From the NCBI GenBank assembly GCA_028141885.1, contig JAOIQU010000013.1:1-32267 (forward strand): a stretch of DNA of 32,267 nucleotides. Direction: 5' to 3'. Shown here piece by piece: positions 1-7,874 of this stretch (position 1 is its first letter; the number at the start of each line of letters is the position of its first letter). This DNA comes from Flavobacteriales bacterium (GTDB lineage Bacteria; Bacteroidota; Bacteroidia; Flavobacteriales; UA16). The notes beneath the pieces were generated by a model, which saw only the letters and a list, made by a program, of their open reading frames with translations, ran no database searches and was not told the DNA's origin. A program made the position numbers and the translations under genes.

Positions 1-247
1 TGACACATGGCTGCTTTCTTCACCGATGGATCCGACCACTTGGCGCAGCACACAGGCCATGGATACATACGCCAAAGCCGGGTGGTTTATGCATCGATTT
101 CGGTTGGAGGTGGGCACCTTGGCCGATGTGGGTGTGAGTCATCGCGGACGACGATCCGCCAGTCAGCTGCGGATTTCCTTGTTTGCCGACTCGGCCAAAT
201 CGTGGGGCGCACGTGTCATGCTCTTTGTGTCGCCAACCCGGAGGTGA
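1..247 (+). CDS. 3' end of an unidentified gene (partial)
   Basis: The frame beginning at base 2 is open from the window edge to a TGA at 245-247, giving about 81 residues ending in FVSPTRR. Nothing upstream closes the frame, so this is probably the C-terminus of a gene that begins outside the window. I recognise no domain; the segment is rich in Arg, Ser and Trp and has no clear membrane helix. It lies 25 nt before the next gene in the same direction. Another frame (7-273) is also open here, so the choice rests on continuity with the window edge. Confidence 0.45.
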   Translation, partial: DTWLLSSPMDPTTWRSTQAMDTYAKAGWFMHRFRLEVGTLADVGVSHRGRRSASQLRISLFADSAKSWGARVMLFVSPTRR

Positions 248-259
248 CTTCATTTTGCG

Positions 260-267
260 TACCTTGG
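260..267 (+). promoter_or_regulatory. -7 promoter element TACCTTGG
   Basis: The octamer matches the Bacteroidota -7 pattern TAnnTTnG and is followed by 5 nt and then the ATG at 273. At that distance transcription would start at or beside the start codon. No convincing -33 TTTG is seen at the usual spacing. Confidence 0.5.
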
Positions 268-272
268 CCTTG

Positions 273-1334
273 ATGCATTTGCCTGCACACAAATCCTCTC
301 AATCGCTCCCCAAACTGGCCGCAACCCTTGCTGCCTCGGTGCTGTGCCTGTCGATGGGGTGGGGGCAAGTGCGAATCAACAACCGAAGCTTTGAAGTCTC
401 TGAAGGCCTTCCAACCGCCACAGGGCAATTTGGACTGCTGGATTCTTGGGGAAATGCAGGCAGCCTTTCAGCGTCTCCGGATTTCTATCACACCTCAGGA
501 CAAGGAGCTGGCGATTTGCCGCAAACGCCGCTGGCCAAGGTCAATCCATTCGAAGGAGATGCGCTGGCAGGTTTCATTGCCTACACAGAAGAAGCGGTCT
601 CCCGACACGAATACATTGTGGGGTCGTTTTCCAATCCACTTGAAGTGGGGCAAGAATACCGAATGACCTTCATGCTGACTTCGGGTCGCGTACACGATTG
701 GGTCAATGCCGGCTTGGGGGTCAGTGGTTTGGGTATTCATTGTTCGGTGACACCTCCAACCCAGGTGGGGTATGAGCGATTGTTGTTGCCCACCCAATTC
801 AACATCGAGGAGGCCTTTTACGACCAGGAATGGCGCGAAGTGACGTTTGTGTTTCGAGCAGAGGAACCCTTTCGCCATTTCACATTTGGGCTTTTTGAAA
901 GTGAACCGTCCGTGCGCAGGGAAGAAACGGGCTCAAGGGACATGGCCTACTACTTCGTAGACCATTTCACAATTGCTCCTTACCTCCCGGAGCTCGCATT
1001 TGAAGGGGAACAAGGCGTTCAGCCGAGACCTGAAGAAACCGAATTGGAGGGGGTGTTCATTCCCAATGCGTTTACCCCAGATGGAGATGCATTGAATGAC
1101 GATTGGCATTGGTCCATGCCCGACGGTGTGACTGCCGACGTGCTGATCTTCAACCGCACTGGGCATGCAGTCTGGTCAGGCCAAATGGGGTCTTCAAGTG
1201 ACCATGGCTGGACCGGCACTTTGCCAAGTGGTGCAAAATGTGAGCCGGGGGTTTATCCCTGGAAGGCAAACATCATGGACGCCAACGGCAAACGCATGGA
1301 GAAACGCCGTGGTTTCGTGGCTGTGATTCTCTGA
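273..1334 (+). CDS. Secreted protein with T9SS type B (gliding-motility-associated) C-terminal domain
   Basis: 353 residues from the ATG at 273, chosen because it gives a clean signal peptide (basic SSQSLPK, then hydrophobic LAATLAASVLCLSMGWGQ) and sits just behind a -7 element. An in-frame ATG at 183 would bury this signal. The middle (about residues 40-255) looks like a beta-sandwich surface domain of unknown specificity. The last 85 residues carry the CHU_C/type B sorting pattern: IPNAFTPDGDALNDDW, then VLIFNRTGHAVW, then GWTGTLPSG and GVYPWKANIMDANGK. In this family the domain directs export by the type IX secretion system and surface attachment. The cargo's activity is unknown. bshC starts 5 nt downstream, so the two may be co-transcribed although unrelated in function. 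Confidence 0.85.
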   Translation: MHLPAHKSSQSLPKLAATLAASVLCLSMGWGQVRINNRSFEVSEGLPTATGQFGLLDSWGNAGSLSASPDFYHTSGQGAGDLPQTPLAKVNPFEGDALAGFIAYTEEAVSRHEYIVGSFSNPLEVGQEYRMTFMLTSGRVHDWVNAGLGVSGLGIHCSVTPPTQVGYERLLLPTQFNIEEAFYDQEWREVTFVFRAEEPFRHFTFGLFESEPSVRREETGSRDMAYYFVDHFTIAPYLPELAFEGEQGVQPRPEETELEGVFIPNAFTPDGDALNDDWHWSMPDGVTADVLIFNRTGHAVWSGQMGSSSDHGWTGTLPSGAKCEPGVYPWKANIMDANGKRMEKRRGFVAVIL

Positions 1335-1339
1335 GTTGA

Positions 1340-2914
1340 ATGTGGACGTCTCGACCGTTGTCAGCCTGGCCTGGCCCATTGCCTCTCGGCAGAGGTGGAA
1401 AATGGACGGGGTGGAGTCAACGGCCTGATGTGTCTTCTGCTTGGCCGCGTGATGCTCGAGAGAAGGTGCTCCATTCGCTGTCCAGGCAATACATCGAAGC
1501 TGGACTTGAGCCTCCCATCACACTGGCCAGTTTGCAAAATGACCAATGCCGCGCCGTCACAGTAGGTCATCAGTTGGTTCTCGCCGGAGGCCCAGCGTTC
1601 TTTCACCACAAGATTTTGTCGGCTATCAGGACTGCCCGCGCGTTGTCTAAGGACATGGGGGTCCCAGTGGTGCCCTTGTTTTGGATGGCATCGGAAGACC
1701 ATGATTGGCAAGAAGTGTCGGTCCTTGAGGGTGAGAGAGGCACACATCAATGGCGTCCTGTGGATGCGGACGTTCCGCATCCCGTGGGGCGCCGAAGTCT
1801 TGAGGGCATTGAGGAGGCGCTGTCTGCTTGGGGGGAAGATTTGGCAGATCCAGAGATCGCGACCGATGTGGTGGAAGAATGTCGCAATGCATTGGCTCAA
1901 GGGCAAACGCTGTCAGGCTTGATGAGACGTTGGTTGCATCGGTGGTACGCCCATGAAGGCCTGTTGGTGTTCGATGCGGATGATCCAGCCCTCAAGACGT
2001 TTGCTTCTGAATTGTGGGCGGCAGAATTTGAGGGACGCGGCATTCACAGCATGCTGGAAGGTCGAGCAGAGATGAACGGGCCAGCCCATGTACGCAGAAA
2101 CAACGTGTTTTGGATGGATGATGACGCCGGCCGTGCAGGTGTTGTGCAATCCAACGACGGTGGCTTTTGGCAGGCAGGAGAAATCCAGGTCGCCAAGGCT
2201 GACGAAGACTGGTCAACCTGGGCAACAACGAATGCGAGCCAGTGCAGTCCGGGTGTGCTGTTGAGGCCTCTTTACCAAGAGTTGTTGCTGCACAGCATTG
2301 CGGTGGTTGTGGGGCCAGGCGAGTGGGGGTATTGGCATCAATTGCCCGACGTTTTTGCCAAGTTGGGCTTGGCGTTTCCCGCACTGAGGATGCGCGACCA
2401 TGCGGTGGTACACACTCCTGAAACGATCGGGTTCGGCTGGGACCTCAGTCACGGATGGATGCACGCACAGGATTGGGATCGATGGGTGTTGGATCGGTGG
2501 CTGGAGGAGTTGGGACCTGAATTGAATCGACAAGAAACGGAGCTGCGTCAGTGGCAGGAGCGTCAACTGGAATGGGTGCTGCAAGAAGCGCCTGAGCTCG
2601 AAGGTCCGACCGCGGCTTTCACCGCGGCGACCAACAAGGCCTGGGGGCAGTGGATGACCAAAATGCGTCGCGCTCTGAAAGGGACACGCGCCAAGGAATG
2701 GGCACGGGCGCAGAAAGCTCATGCAAGCCTTGTTCGTGATGGCAAGCCACAGGACCGTTGGGCGAGTTGGCATGTCCTTTCAGGAGGTGACTGGAGTCGC
2801 TGGAACCAAGCATGGCTCGATGGAGGAGAAGGGGTGGAGGCCTTGGTTTGGTCTTTTGTTCCTCAAGAATTGCACGACAACGACGCACCGGAAAACTCGG
2901 CTGACAGAAATTAG
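1340..2914 (+). CDS. bshC: Bacillithiol biosynthesis cysteine-adding enzyme BshC
   Basis: 524 residues, about the usual size for the family. BshC ligates cysteine to glucosaminyl-malate in the last step of bacillithiol synthesis in the cytosol. Family signatures visible are TVGHQLVLAGGPAFFHHKI near residue 75, VPLFWMASEDHDWQEV near 110-125, and SPGVLLRPLYQELLL with VVGPGEWGYWHQL around 305-335. The C-terminal third is a long charged helical region, as in the coiled coil of characterised BshC. The ATG lies 5 nt after the preceding stop. bshA and bshB are not in this window. The many Trp residues are unusual but spread evenly, and the frame is intact. Confidence 0.92.
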   Translation: MWTSRPLSAWPGPLPLGRGGKWTGWSQRPDVSSAWPRDAREKVLHSLSRQYIEAGLEPPITLASLQNDQCRAVTVGHQLVLAGGPAFFHHKILSAIRTARALSKDMGVPVVPLFWMASEDHDWQEVSVLEGERGTHQWRPVDADVPHPVGRRSLEGIEEALSAWGEDLADPEIATDVVEECRNALAQGQTLSGLMRRWLHRWYAHEGLLVFDADDPALKTFASELWAAEFEGRGIHSMLEGRAEMNGPAHVRRNNVFWMDDDAGRAGVVQSNDGGFWQAGEIQVAKADEDWSTWATTNASQCSPGVLLRPLYQELLLHSIAVVVGPGEWGYWHQLPDVFAKLGLAFPALRMRDHAVVHTPETIGFGWDLSHGWMHAQDWDRWVLDRWLEELGPELNRQETELRQWQERQLEWVLQEAPELEGPTAAFTAATNKAWGQWMTKMRRALKGTRAKEWARAQKAHASLVRDGKPQDRWASWHVLSGGDWSRWNQAWLDGGEGVEALVWSFVPQELHDNDAPENSADRN

Positions 2915-2934
2915 GATGACATTGAAGCGGAGGA

Positions 2935-2942
2935 TAGTTTTG
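2935..2942 (+). promoter_or_regulatory. -7 promoter element TAGTTTTG
   Basis: Perfect match to TAnnTTTG, ending 8 nt before the ATG at 2951. It predicts a leader of only a few nucleotides for the HAD phosphatase gene. Confidence 0.55.
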
Positions 2943-2950
2943 CCGCCTTC

Positions 2951-3388
2951 ATGGCAAACACAGATCACAACCTCCAGCCTGCCCTCGATGAACAAGGGTT
3001 GACCGCGTCTCCTCAACTGCCCGAGGGAGTCAAAAACTATCTGATCGACATTGATGGGACCATCACGGAGGATGTGCCCAACGAAGAGCCCGAGCGGATG
3101 GCGATTTGCGCGCCATTTGAGGATGCGTTGGAGACGCTCAACAAGTGGCACGATGAGGGGCACATCATCACGTTTTTCACCTCACGGACAGAAGAACACC
3201 GTGAAGTCACCGAGACGTGGCTGAACAAACACGGATTCAAGTACCACGGGCTGTTGATGGGGAAACCTCGCGGAGGCAATTACCATTGGGTGGACAATCA
3301 CATCGTTCGGGCCACGCGCTATGAGGGAAGGTTCACGGATCTCGTCCGCGAACAAAAAACGGTGGAGGTTTTCAGAGGCGAAGACTGA
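2951..3388 (+). CDS. Small HAD-superfamily phosphatase
   Basis: 145 residues. The N-terminal 25 residues are polar and variable. The HAD core follows: motif I LIDIDGTITED (nucleophile and acid Asp of DxDGT) near residue 32, motif II FFTSRT near 75, motif III MGKPRGGNYHW near 102, and the acidic VDNH near 112. No cap domain is apparent, so this is a minimal HAD fold that may act on a small phosphorylated metabolite or on a macromolecule. The substrate cannot be told. It has its own -7 element and is convergent with ruvX, with 9 nt between the two stops. Confidence 0.8.
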   Translation: MANTDHNLQPALDEQGLTASPQLPEGVKNYLIDIDGTITEDVPNEEPERMAICAPFEDALETLNKWHDEGHIITFFTSRTEEHREVTETWLNKHGFKYHGLLMGKPRGGNYHWVDNHIVRATRYEGRFTDLVREQKTVEVFRGED

Positions 3389-3397
3389 ACGCGGCGC

Positions 3398-3817
3398 TCA
3401 ATTGTAGCTCTGGGCATCCAAGTGCCTTTGCAAAATCAGGCTTGCCGCAATCGCATCCAGGCTGCCTTTTTCGCGCCGCTGCGATTTTTTCATGCCCCCG
3501 GCCCGTTGAATGGCTGAGGCCTCTGCACTGGTGTGATTTTCATCGACAAAGTGAACGGGCAATAACGGAAAGCGTTTTGTCAGTTTGGCCACCACGTCCG
3601 AGATGATGGGTGTGGCGTCTGTGTCTGAAGACACAATCAAGTTGGGCTTGCCAACCACGATGGCGTCAAATGGAGCATGGGCGTGCATGTCTTCAATTTC
3701 CTTCATCAACGAATCTGTCTCAACTGTTTTCAAAGGAGAACAAATGAGTTGGAGCTCATCGGTGGCCGCCATTCCAGTGCGTCGCGCTCCCACATCGAGT
3801 CCGAGAAGTCTGCCCAT
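3398..3817 (-). CDS. ruvX: YqgF/RuvX-family nuclease (putative pre-16S rRNA nuclease / Holliday junction resolvase)
   Basis: 139 residues, the standard length for this family of RNase H-fold nucleases implicated in 16S rRNA 5' maturation. Visible features are the first catalytic Asp in LLGLDVGARRTG (residues 5-16), IVVGKPN near 54, the second acidic segment VHFVDENHTSAEA near 90 and the third acid in SLDAIAASLILQ near 120. The start is fixed by the N-terminal MGRLLGLDVG and by a -7 element 4 nt upstream. It diverges from dapD, with 40 nt between the two start codons. Confidence 0.9.
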   Translation of the reverse strand: MGRLLGLDVGARRTGMAATDELQLICSPLKTVETDSLMKEIEDMHAHAPFDAIVVGKPNLIVSSDTDATPIISDVVAKLTKRFPLLPVHFVDENHTSAEASAIQRAGGMKKSQRREKGSLDAIAASLILQRHLDAQSYN

Positions 3818-3821
3818 GAAG

Positions 3822-3829
3822 GCAAGTTA
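3822..3829 (-). promoter_or_regulatory. -7 promoter element TAACTTGC (ruvX)
   Basis: Read on the minus strand the octamer fits TAnnTT and stands 4 nt before the ruvX ATG, which would give a leaderless transcript. Its last base departs from the consensus G. Confidence 0.45.
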
Positions 3830-3845
3830 GTGCAGCAGGTCACGC

Positions 3846-3853
3846 TACCTTCG
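3846..3853 (+). promoter_or_regulatory. -7 promoter element TACCTTCG (dapD)
   Basis: TACCTTCG followed by TGGC and the dapD ATG. The same octamer recurs with 4-5 nt spacing at other gene starts in this window. Confidence 0.6.
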
Positions 3854-3857
3854 TGGC

Positions 3858-4682
3858 ATGAACAAAAACAACCTCCAATCCTGGATTGAGGCCGCTTGGC
3901 AGGACCGGGAATTGCTGAAGCAAACCGAAGTGCGGGACGCAGTCGCAGAGGTCATGAAGGGACTCGACGAGGGCACGCTTCGCGTGGCTCAGCCTGAGGG
4001 GGAAGGCGTCTGGAGCGTCAACGAATGGGTCAAGCAAGCGGTTCTTTTGAATTTCCCGATTCAATCCATGACGACTGTGGAGGTGGGACCGTTTGAGTTT
4101 CACGACAAAATGCCGCTGAAAAAAGGATACGCTGCCGCGGGTGTGCGCGTCGTCCCGCATGCGGTGGTGCGCTATGGCGCCCACGTCGCCAAGGATTGCA
4201 TCCTGATGCCGTCTTACGTGAACCTCGGCGCTTACGTCGGGGAACGCACCATGGTGGACACTTGGGCCACCGTAGGCTCATGTGCCCAAATTGGTGCCGA
4301 AGTCCATTTGAGCGGAGGTGTTGGCATTGGTGGTGTGCTCGAGCCCCTGCAAGCGGCGCCAGTGATCGTTGAAGATGGAGCGTTCATTGGCTCGCGTTGC
4401 ATTGTGGTGGAGGGCGTGCATGTCGGCAAGGAGGCTGTGCTCGGCGCCAATGTGGTCTTGACCGCAAGCACGCCCATCCTCGATGTTCGAGGCTCTGAGG
4501 CCACCGAAACGCGCGGTGCGATTCCGCCAAGGGCCGTTGTCATTCCAGGCACACGTCCCAAAACGTTTCCAGCCGGTACATACCAGGTGCCATGCGCATT
4601 GATCATCGGGGAGCGCAAGGCGAGCACCGACCGAAAAACTTCCTTGACCGAAGCGTTGCGACAGCACGACGTGGCCGTGTAA
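3858..4682 (+). CDS. dapD: 2,3,4,5-tetrahydropyridine-2,6-dicarboxylate N-succinyltransferase
   Basis: 274 residues, the same size as E. coli DapD. The enzyme transfers succinyl from succinyl-CoA to tetrahydrodipicolinate in the succinylase branch of lysine and meso-diaminopimelate synthesis, and is a cytosolic trimer. The N-terminal helical domain (1-90) is followed by a left-handed beta-helix of hexapeptide repeats (about 95-220; VNLGAYVGERTMVDTWATVG, SGGVGIGGVLEP, AFIGSRCIVVEGVHVG). The C-terminal part has GAIPPRAVVIPG and TYQVPCALIIG. It has its own near-leaderless promoter, and the following heptosyltransferase starts 9 nt after its stop. Confidence 0.95.
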   Translation: MNKNNLQSWIEAAWQDRELLKQTEVRDAVAEVMKGLDEGTLRVAQPEGEGVWSVNEWVKQAVLLNFPIQSMTTVEVGPFEFHDKMPLKKGYAAAGVRVVPHAVVRYGAHVAKDCILMPSYVNLGAYVGERTMVDTWATVGSCAQIGAEVHLSGGVGIGGVLEPLQAAPVIVEDGAFIGSRCIVVEGVHVGKEAVLGANVVLTASTPILDVRGSEATETRGAIPPRAVVIPGTRPKTFPAGTYQVPCALIIGERKASTDRKTSLTEALRQHDVAV

Positions 4683-4687
4683 ATTGG
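4680..4687 (+). promoter_or_regulatory. Possible -7 element TAAATTGG
   Basis: The octamer overlaps the dapD stop codon and lies 4 nt before the ATG at 4692, matching the spacing seen elsewhere. It could be coincidental, because read-through from dapD would also express the gene. Confidence 0.35.
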
Positions 4688-4691
4688 GCAC

Positions 4692-5696
4692 ATGAGCCGC
4701 AAAGTCCTTTTCATTCAAACGGCCTTCCTGGGCGATGTCATCCTGGCCACTTCAGCCATGGAGACCTGGCATGAAGCTCATCCACAGGACCGCATTCATC
4801 TGCTCGTCCGGAAGCCCATGGACACGTTGTTCGAAGGACATCCTTGGCTTGACAATTTGCTGGCATGGGACAAGCGCCCGAGGGTCAAGGGAAAAGACTG
4901 GCGCCGGTTGGTGCGCATGGTTCGCAAGGAGCGATATGACGTGGTTGTCAACCTGCATCGACACGCGTCTTCTGGGATCCTCACGGCGTTGAGCATGGCA
5001 AATGTCCGGATCGGGTACGCCAACAATCCTTTGGCGTGGCGATTCACCCATCGCATGCCCCACCGTTGGGGAGATGGCATGCACGAAGTGGAACGACACA
5101 GGTCCTTGTTGGCCCCCTTTGTTCCGGAAGGACAGGTGACGTCGGAACCGCGCTTGTATCCGGGTGAGGCGCACGTGACGGAGGCTGAAAAGGCGGGAGC
5201 TCGAGGCGTCATGTTGGTCATGCCGGGGTCCCAATGGGCCACCAAGGCCTGGCCAGAGGGGCAATTCGGCAAATTGCTCGACGACGTCGATGAACCCGTG
5301 TTGTTGATGGGGGCGCCAGGCGAGAGACTTCTTTGTGACCGATTGGCAGAGGGGAGGCCGCACGTGTCGAATGCTGCGGGTGATCTGTCGCTGTTGGGGT
5401 TGGTGGCCGCAGTCCAAATGGCCAAGGTCGTTGTGGCCAATGACAGCGCACCGTTGCACGTGGCCACGGCGACAAACACCCCCACGGTGGCGTTGTTCAC
5501 CAGCACGGTGCCAAGGTTTGGGTTTGGCCCCAGGTCTGCCAAGCATGTCGTGGTGGAAGCGATGACGGAGCTGCCTTGCCGGCCTTGTGGCAAGCACGGC
5601 CGCAGACGCTGTCCGGAAGGCCACTTCAAATGCGGATGGGAACTGTCAGTCCAGTCGGTGTTGGAGGCGCTTTTTGCAGTGCAAAAAATGAGGTGA
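4692..5696 (+). CDS. Glycosyltransferase family 9 (ADP-heptose:LPS heptosyltransferase-like)
   Basis: 334 residues. N-terminal VLFIQTAFLGDVILATSAM is the GT9 acceptor-side signature. The C-terminal Rossmann half holds VMLVMPGSQWATKAWPEGQF (about 174-193) and VVANDSAPLHVATATNTPTV (about 248-267). These match the ADP-heptose binding motifs of WaaC/WaaF. The Cys-rich tail CRPCGKHGRRRCPEGHFKC (about 298-316) is typical of GT9 members in Bacteroidota. It probably adds a heptose or related sugar to the LPS core at the inner face of the cytoplasmic membrane; the exact acceptor is unknown. Confidence 0.9.
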   Translation: MSRKVLFIQTAFLGDVILATSAMETWHEAHPQDRIHLLVRKPMDTLFEGHPWLDNLLAWDKRPRVKGKDWRRLVRMVRKERYDVVVNLHRHASSGILTALSMANVRIGYANNPLAWRFTHRMPHRWGDGMHEVERHRSLLAPFVPEGQVTSEPRLYPGEAHVTEAEKAGARGVMLVMPGSQWATKAWPEGQFGKLLDDVDEPVLLMGAPGERLLCDRLAEGRPHVSNAAGDLSLLGLVAAVQMAKVVVANDSAPLHVATATNTPTVALFTSTVPRFGFGPRSAKHVVVEAMTELPCRPCGKHGRRRCPEGHFKCGWELSVQSVLEALFAVQKMR

Positions 5697-5800
5697 AGAA
5701 ACCCCTTGTGGGTTGGGGATGAAGTGTGAATAAAACGAGGGCTTTTCGAGCGCCTCAGAGCGGCCTTCGTTGGCATCTTCGTAGTCCTAAACTTCTTGCC

Positions 5801-6919
5801 ATGCAGTTCATCGTCTCAAGCAATCAGCTACTTCGTCAACTCCAAACGTTGAGTGGGGTGCTGAGCAACAGCAACACGTTGCCCATTTTGGATCACTTCC
5901 TGTTTGAGCTTGCGCCAGGCGAGTTGGTGATGACTGCCTCCGATTTGGAAACCACCATGTCTTCCAAAATGGAGGTGCGCACGGAAGACACCGGCGCGAT
6001 CGCTGTGCCAGCACGCATGTTGTTGGACATTTTGAAAGCATTCCCCGACATCCCCTTGACGTTGAAGGTGGATGGCGCCACCCATGCTGTTGAATTGACA
6101 AGCGACGCGGGCAAGTACAAACTGACGGGGGCCAATGCAGATGAGTTTCCCCAAGCCCCAGCCCTTGAAGGGGCAGCTGGCGTTGAGATGGGCGCAAGCA
6201 CGCTCGTCTCTGCGATCAACCGCACGCTCTTTGCCGCGGGCAGTGACGATTTGCGGCCAGTGATGAGTGGCATCTTCTTCGAATTGTACGCCGACAACGT
6301 GAGGTTCGTGGCCACAGACGCACACCGGTTGGTGCGCTACGCGAGAACGGACGCTACTGCATCTGAAACGTCGTCGTTCATCGTGCCCAAGAAACCATTG
6401 ACTTTGCTCAAGAATGCAGCAAGCGCTGCAGAGTCCGTCAACATTTCGTTCACGGAGTCCAACGCGTGCTTCACCTTCGACGATGTCACCATCATGTGTC
6501 GCCTCATTGAAGGAAAATACCCCAATTATGAGGCGGTCATTCCCAAGGACAACCCCAACAGGATGACCATCAACCGGGCGTTGTTTCTCCAAGCCATCCG
6601 CCGTGCCGCCATTTTTGCCAACAAAACCACACACCAGGTGCGCCTGCGCATTGCAGGAAGTGAGCTGACTGTGAGTGCTGAAGATTTGGACTTTGCCAAC
6701 GAGGCGACCGAACACTTGGCGTGCAGCTACCACGGTGAGGACATTGAAATTGGATTCAACAGCAAGTTCTTGGTGGACATGCTCAACAACCTTTCTGCAG
6801 AGGAGGTGAATCTCGAATTGAGCGCGCCAAACCGTGCGGGAATCATTCGTCCCAGTGAGCCCGAAGAGCCAGGGGAAGATGTGCTGATGCTGGTGATGCC
6901 CGTGATGCTCAACAACTGA
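5801..6919 (+). CDS. dnaN: DNA polymerase III beta subunit (sliding clamp)
   Basis: 372 residues from MQFIVSSNQLL, the canonical clamp N-terminus; an in-frame ATG at 5726 would add 25 residues that do not fit the family. The three clamp domains are seen (about 1-120, 130-245, 250-372). Signatures include LSNSNTLPILDHFLF, ATDAHRLVRYAR (about 194-205), IEGKYPNYEAVIP (about 245-257) and the terminal VLMLVMPVMLNN, which corresponds to the VMPM(R) end that lines the partner-binding pocket. The protein forms a ring dimer that tethers polymerase to DNA. dnaA and recF are not adjacent here, so the gene lies outside the classical origin cluster. It is convergent with the rhomboid gene, with 2 nt between the stops. 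Confidence 0.96.
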   Translation: MQFIVSSNQLLRQLQTLSGVLSNSNTLPILDHFLFELAPGELVMTASDLETTMSSKMEVRTEDTGAIAVPARMLLDILKAFPDIPLTLKVDGATHAVELTSDAGKYKLTGANADEFPQAPALEGAAGVEMGASTLVSAINRTLFAAGSDDLRPVMSGIFFELYADNVRFVATDAHRLVRYARTDATASETSSFIVPKKPLTLLKNAASAAESVNISFTESNACFTFDDVTIMCRLIEGKYPNYEAVIPKDNPNRMTINRALFLQAIRRAAIFANKTTHQVRLRIAGSELTVSAEDLDFANEATEHLACSYHGEDIEIGFNSKFLVDMLNNLSAEEVNLELSAPNRAGIIRPSEPEEPGEDVLMLVMPVMLNN

Positions 6920-6921
6920 GC

Positions 6922-7734
6922 TCAACCACGGGCTGTCCTGGACCCGGTTGACGTCGGCGACGTGAACGAGGAGGGCTGGGTTCCTGTTGTGGGCCCTACG
7001 TCCGCCGGCTTGTCCATTTGAGTTTCCTGATTGCGTTCAGCCTCAGCGGTCCGTTGTGCCAACGTGTCGGGGTGGTCTGGATGGGCGGCCATCCACCATT
7101 CGGGCAACGGAGCGTTGGGGTCTTCGCGCTCAAAATTGTAAACGGGATCTTTGGGGCCTTGCCGCTTGAACGCGACGGCGAGCAAGGTGCCCACCACGGC
7201 ACCACTCAAGTGACCTTCCCAAGAGACGTGGTCGTCGATGGGCAACATCCACCACACGATGCCGCCGTAGAGAAAGGCCACGGCCAAACTGACTCGGAGC
7301 AACAGTCGGTTGTTCCGGATGACGCCGCTGGTGAACAGAAAGGCGGCCAGTCCGTAAATCAGGCCACTTGCTCCGATGTGGTTGCCGTCCACAGCAATGC
7401 CCCAAAGCATGGTCCCACTCAGGAAAAAAAGCCACAGCCAAACGCGAAAGGCAATGGAGCGGTAGAAGTAGAACAAAAATCCATTGAGCGTGAAGAAGCT
7501 CATCGTGTTGTTCCAAAGGTGCCCCCAATCTCCATGCAGGAAGGGGTAGGTGAGGATGCCTCGGAGTCCGTCAAGGGATCGAGGATGCACACCGTGTTTC
7601 CTCCAACCAAGCTCGAGGGTTTCATTCAAGACAAACACGCCCCAGATGGCAATGAGGAAAGCCATGGTGAACCACAACGCATAGCCGAGTCGCATGCGGT
7701 CGGTCACCACGGTGGAAGCTTTGGGCGTTTGCAT
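6922..7734 (-). CDS. Rhomboid-family intramembrane serine protease
   Basis: 270 residues with about six hydrophobic segments in residues 18-200. Rhomboid hallmarks are FLHGDWGHLWNN (67-76, the oxyanion-side His/Asn region), the nucleophile Ser123 in HIGASGLIYG, and the catalytic His175 in HVSWEGHLSGAVVG. The C-terminal 70 residues are cytosolic, hydrophilic and rich in Pro, Thr and Ser. The fold cleaves transmembrane substrates within the inner membrane; the substrate is unknown. A -7 element lies 4 nt before the ATG. Confidence 0.9.
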   Translation of the reverse strand: MQTPKASTVVTDRMRLGYALWFTMAFLIAIWGVFVLNETLELGWRKHGVHPRSLDGLRGILTYPFLHGDWGHLWNNTMSFFTLNGFLFYFYRSIAFRVWLWLFFLSGTMLWGIAVDGNHIGASGLIYGLAAFLFTSGVIRNNRLLLRVSLAVAFLYGGIVWWMLPIDDHVSWEGHLSGAVVGTLLAVAFKRQGPKDPVYNFEREDPNAPLPEWWMAAHPDHPDTLAQRTAEAERNQETQMDKPADVGPTTGTQPSSFTSPTSTGSRTARG

Positions 7735-7738
7735 CTAC

Positions 7739-7746
7739 CGAAGATA
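7739..7746 (-). promoter_or_regulatory. -7 promoter element TATCTTCG (rhomboid gene)
   Basis: Minus-strand TATCTTCG, then GTAG, then ATG. This is one of the clearest cases of the 4-nt spacing. A TTGG lies roughly 12 nt further upstream and a TTGC a few bases beyond, either of which could serve as a weak -33 element. Confidence 0.55.
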
Positions 7747-7837
7747 ACCTCCGAGGGACCAAGCAATTGTGAGGCGATTAACACAACGGATGTGAAAACT
7801 GCATGAGGGGCACTCCAGAAGGCATGAATGTCACGGG

Positions 7838-7845
7838 TAGTTTTG
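7838..7845 (+). promoter_or_regulatory. -7 promoter element TAGTTTTG
   Basis: Perfect TAnnTTTG placed 29 nt before the ATG at 7875, so this gene would have a real leader. It argues for the 7875 start over the in-frame ATGs at 7803 and 7824, which lie upstream of the promoter. Confidence 0.55.
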
Positions 7846-7874
7846 AGAACGTCTGCACCCTCACAATCTGTCAT

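Noticed and set aside
5699..5716. AACCC-CTTGT-GGGTT hairpin after the heptosyltransferase gene as a terminator
   Set aside because: Short stem and no T run behind it.
5828..6925. 365-codon minus-strand open frame
   Set aside because: Antisense to dnaN, with no start signal or domain.
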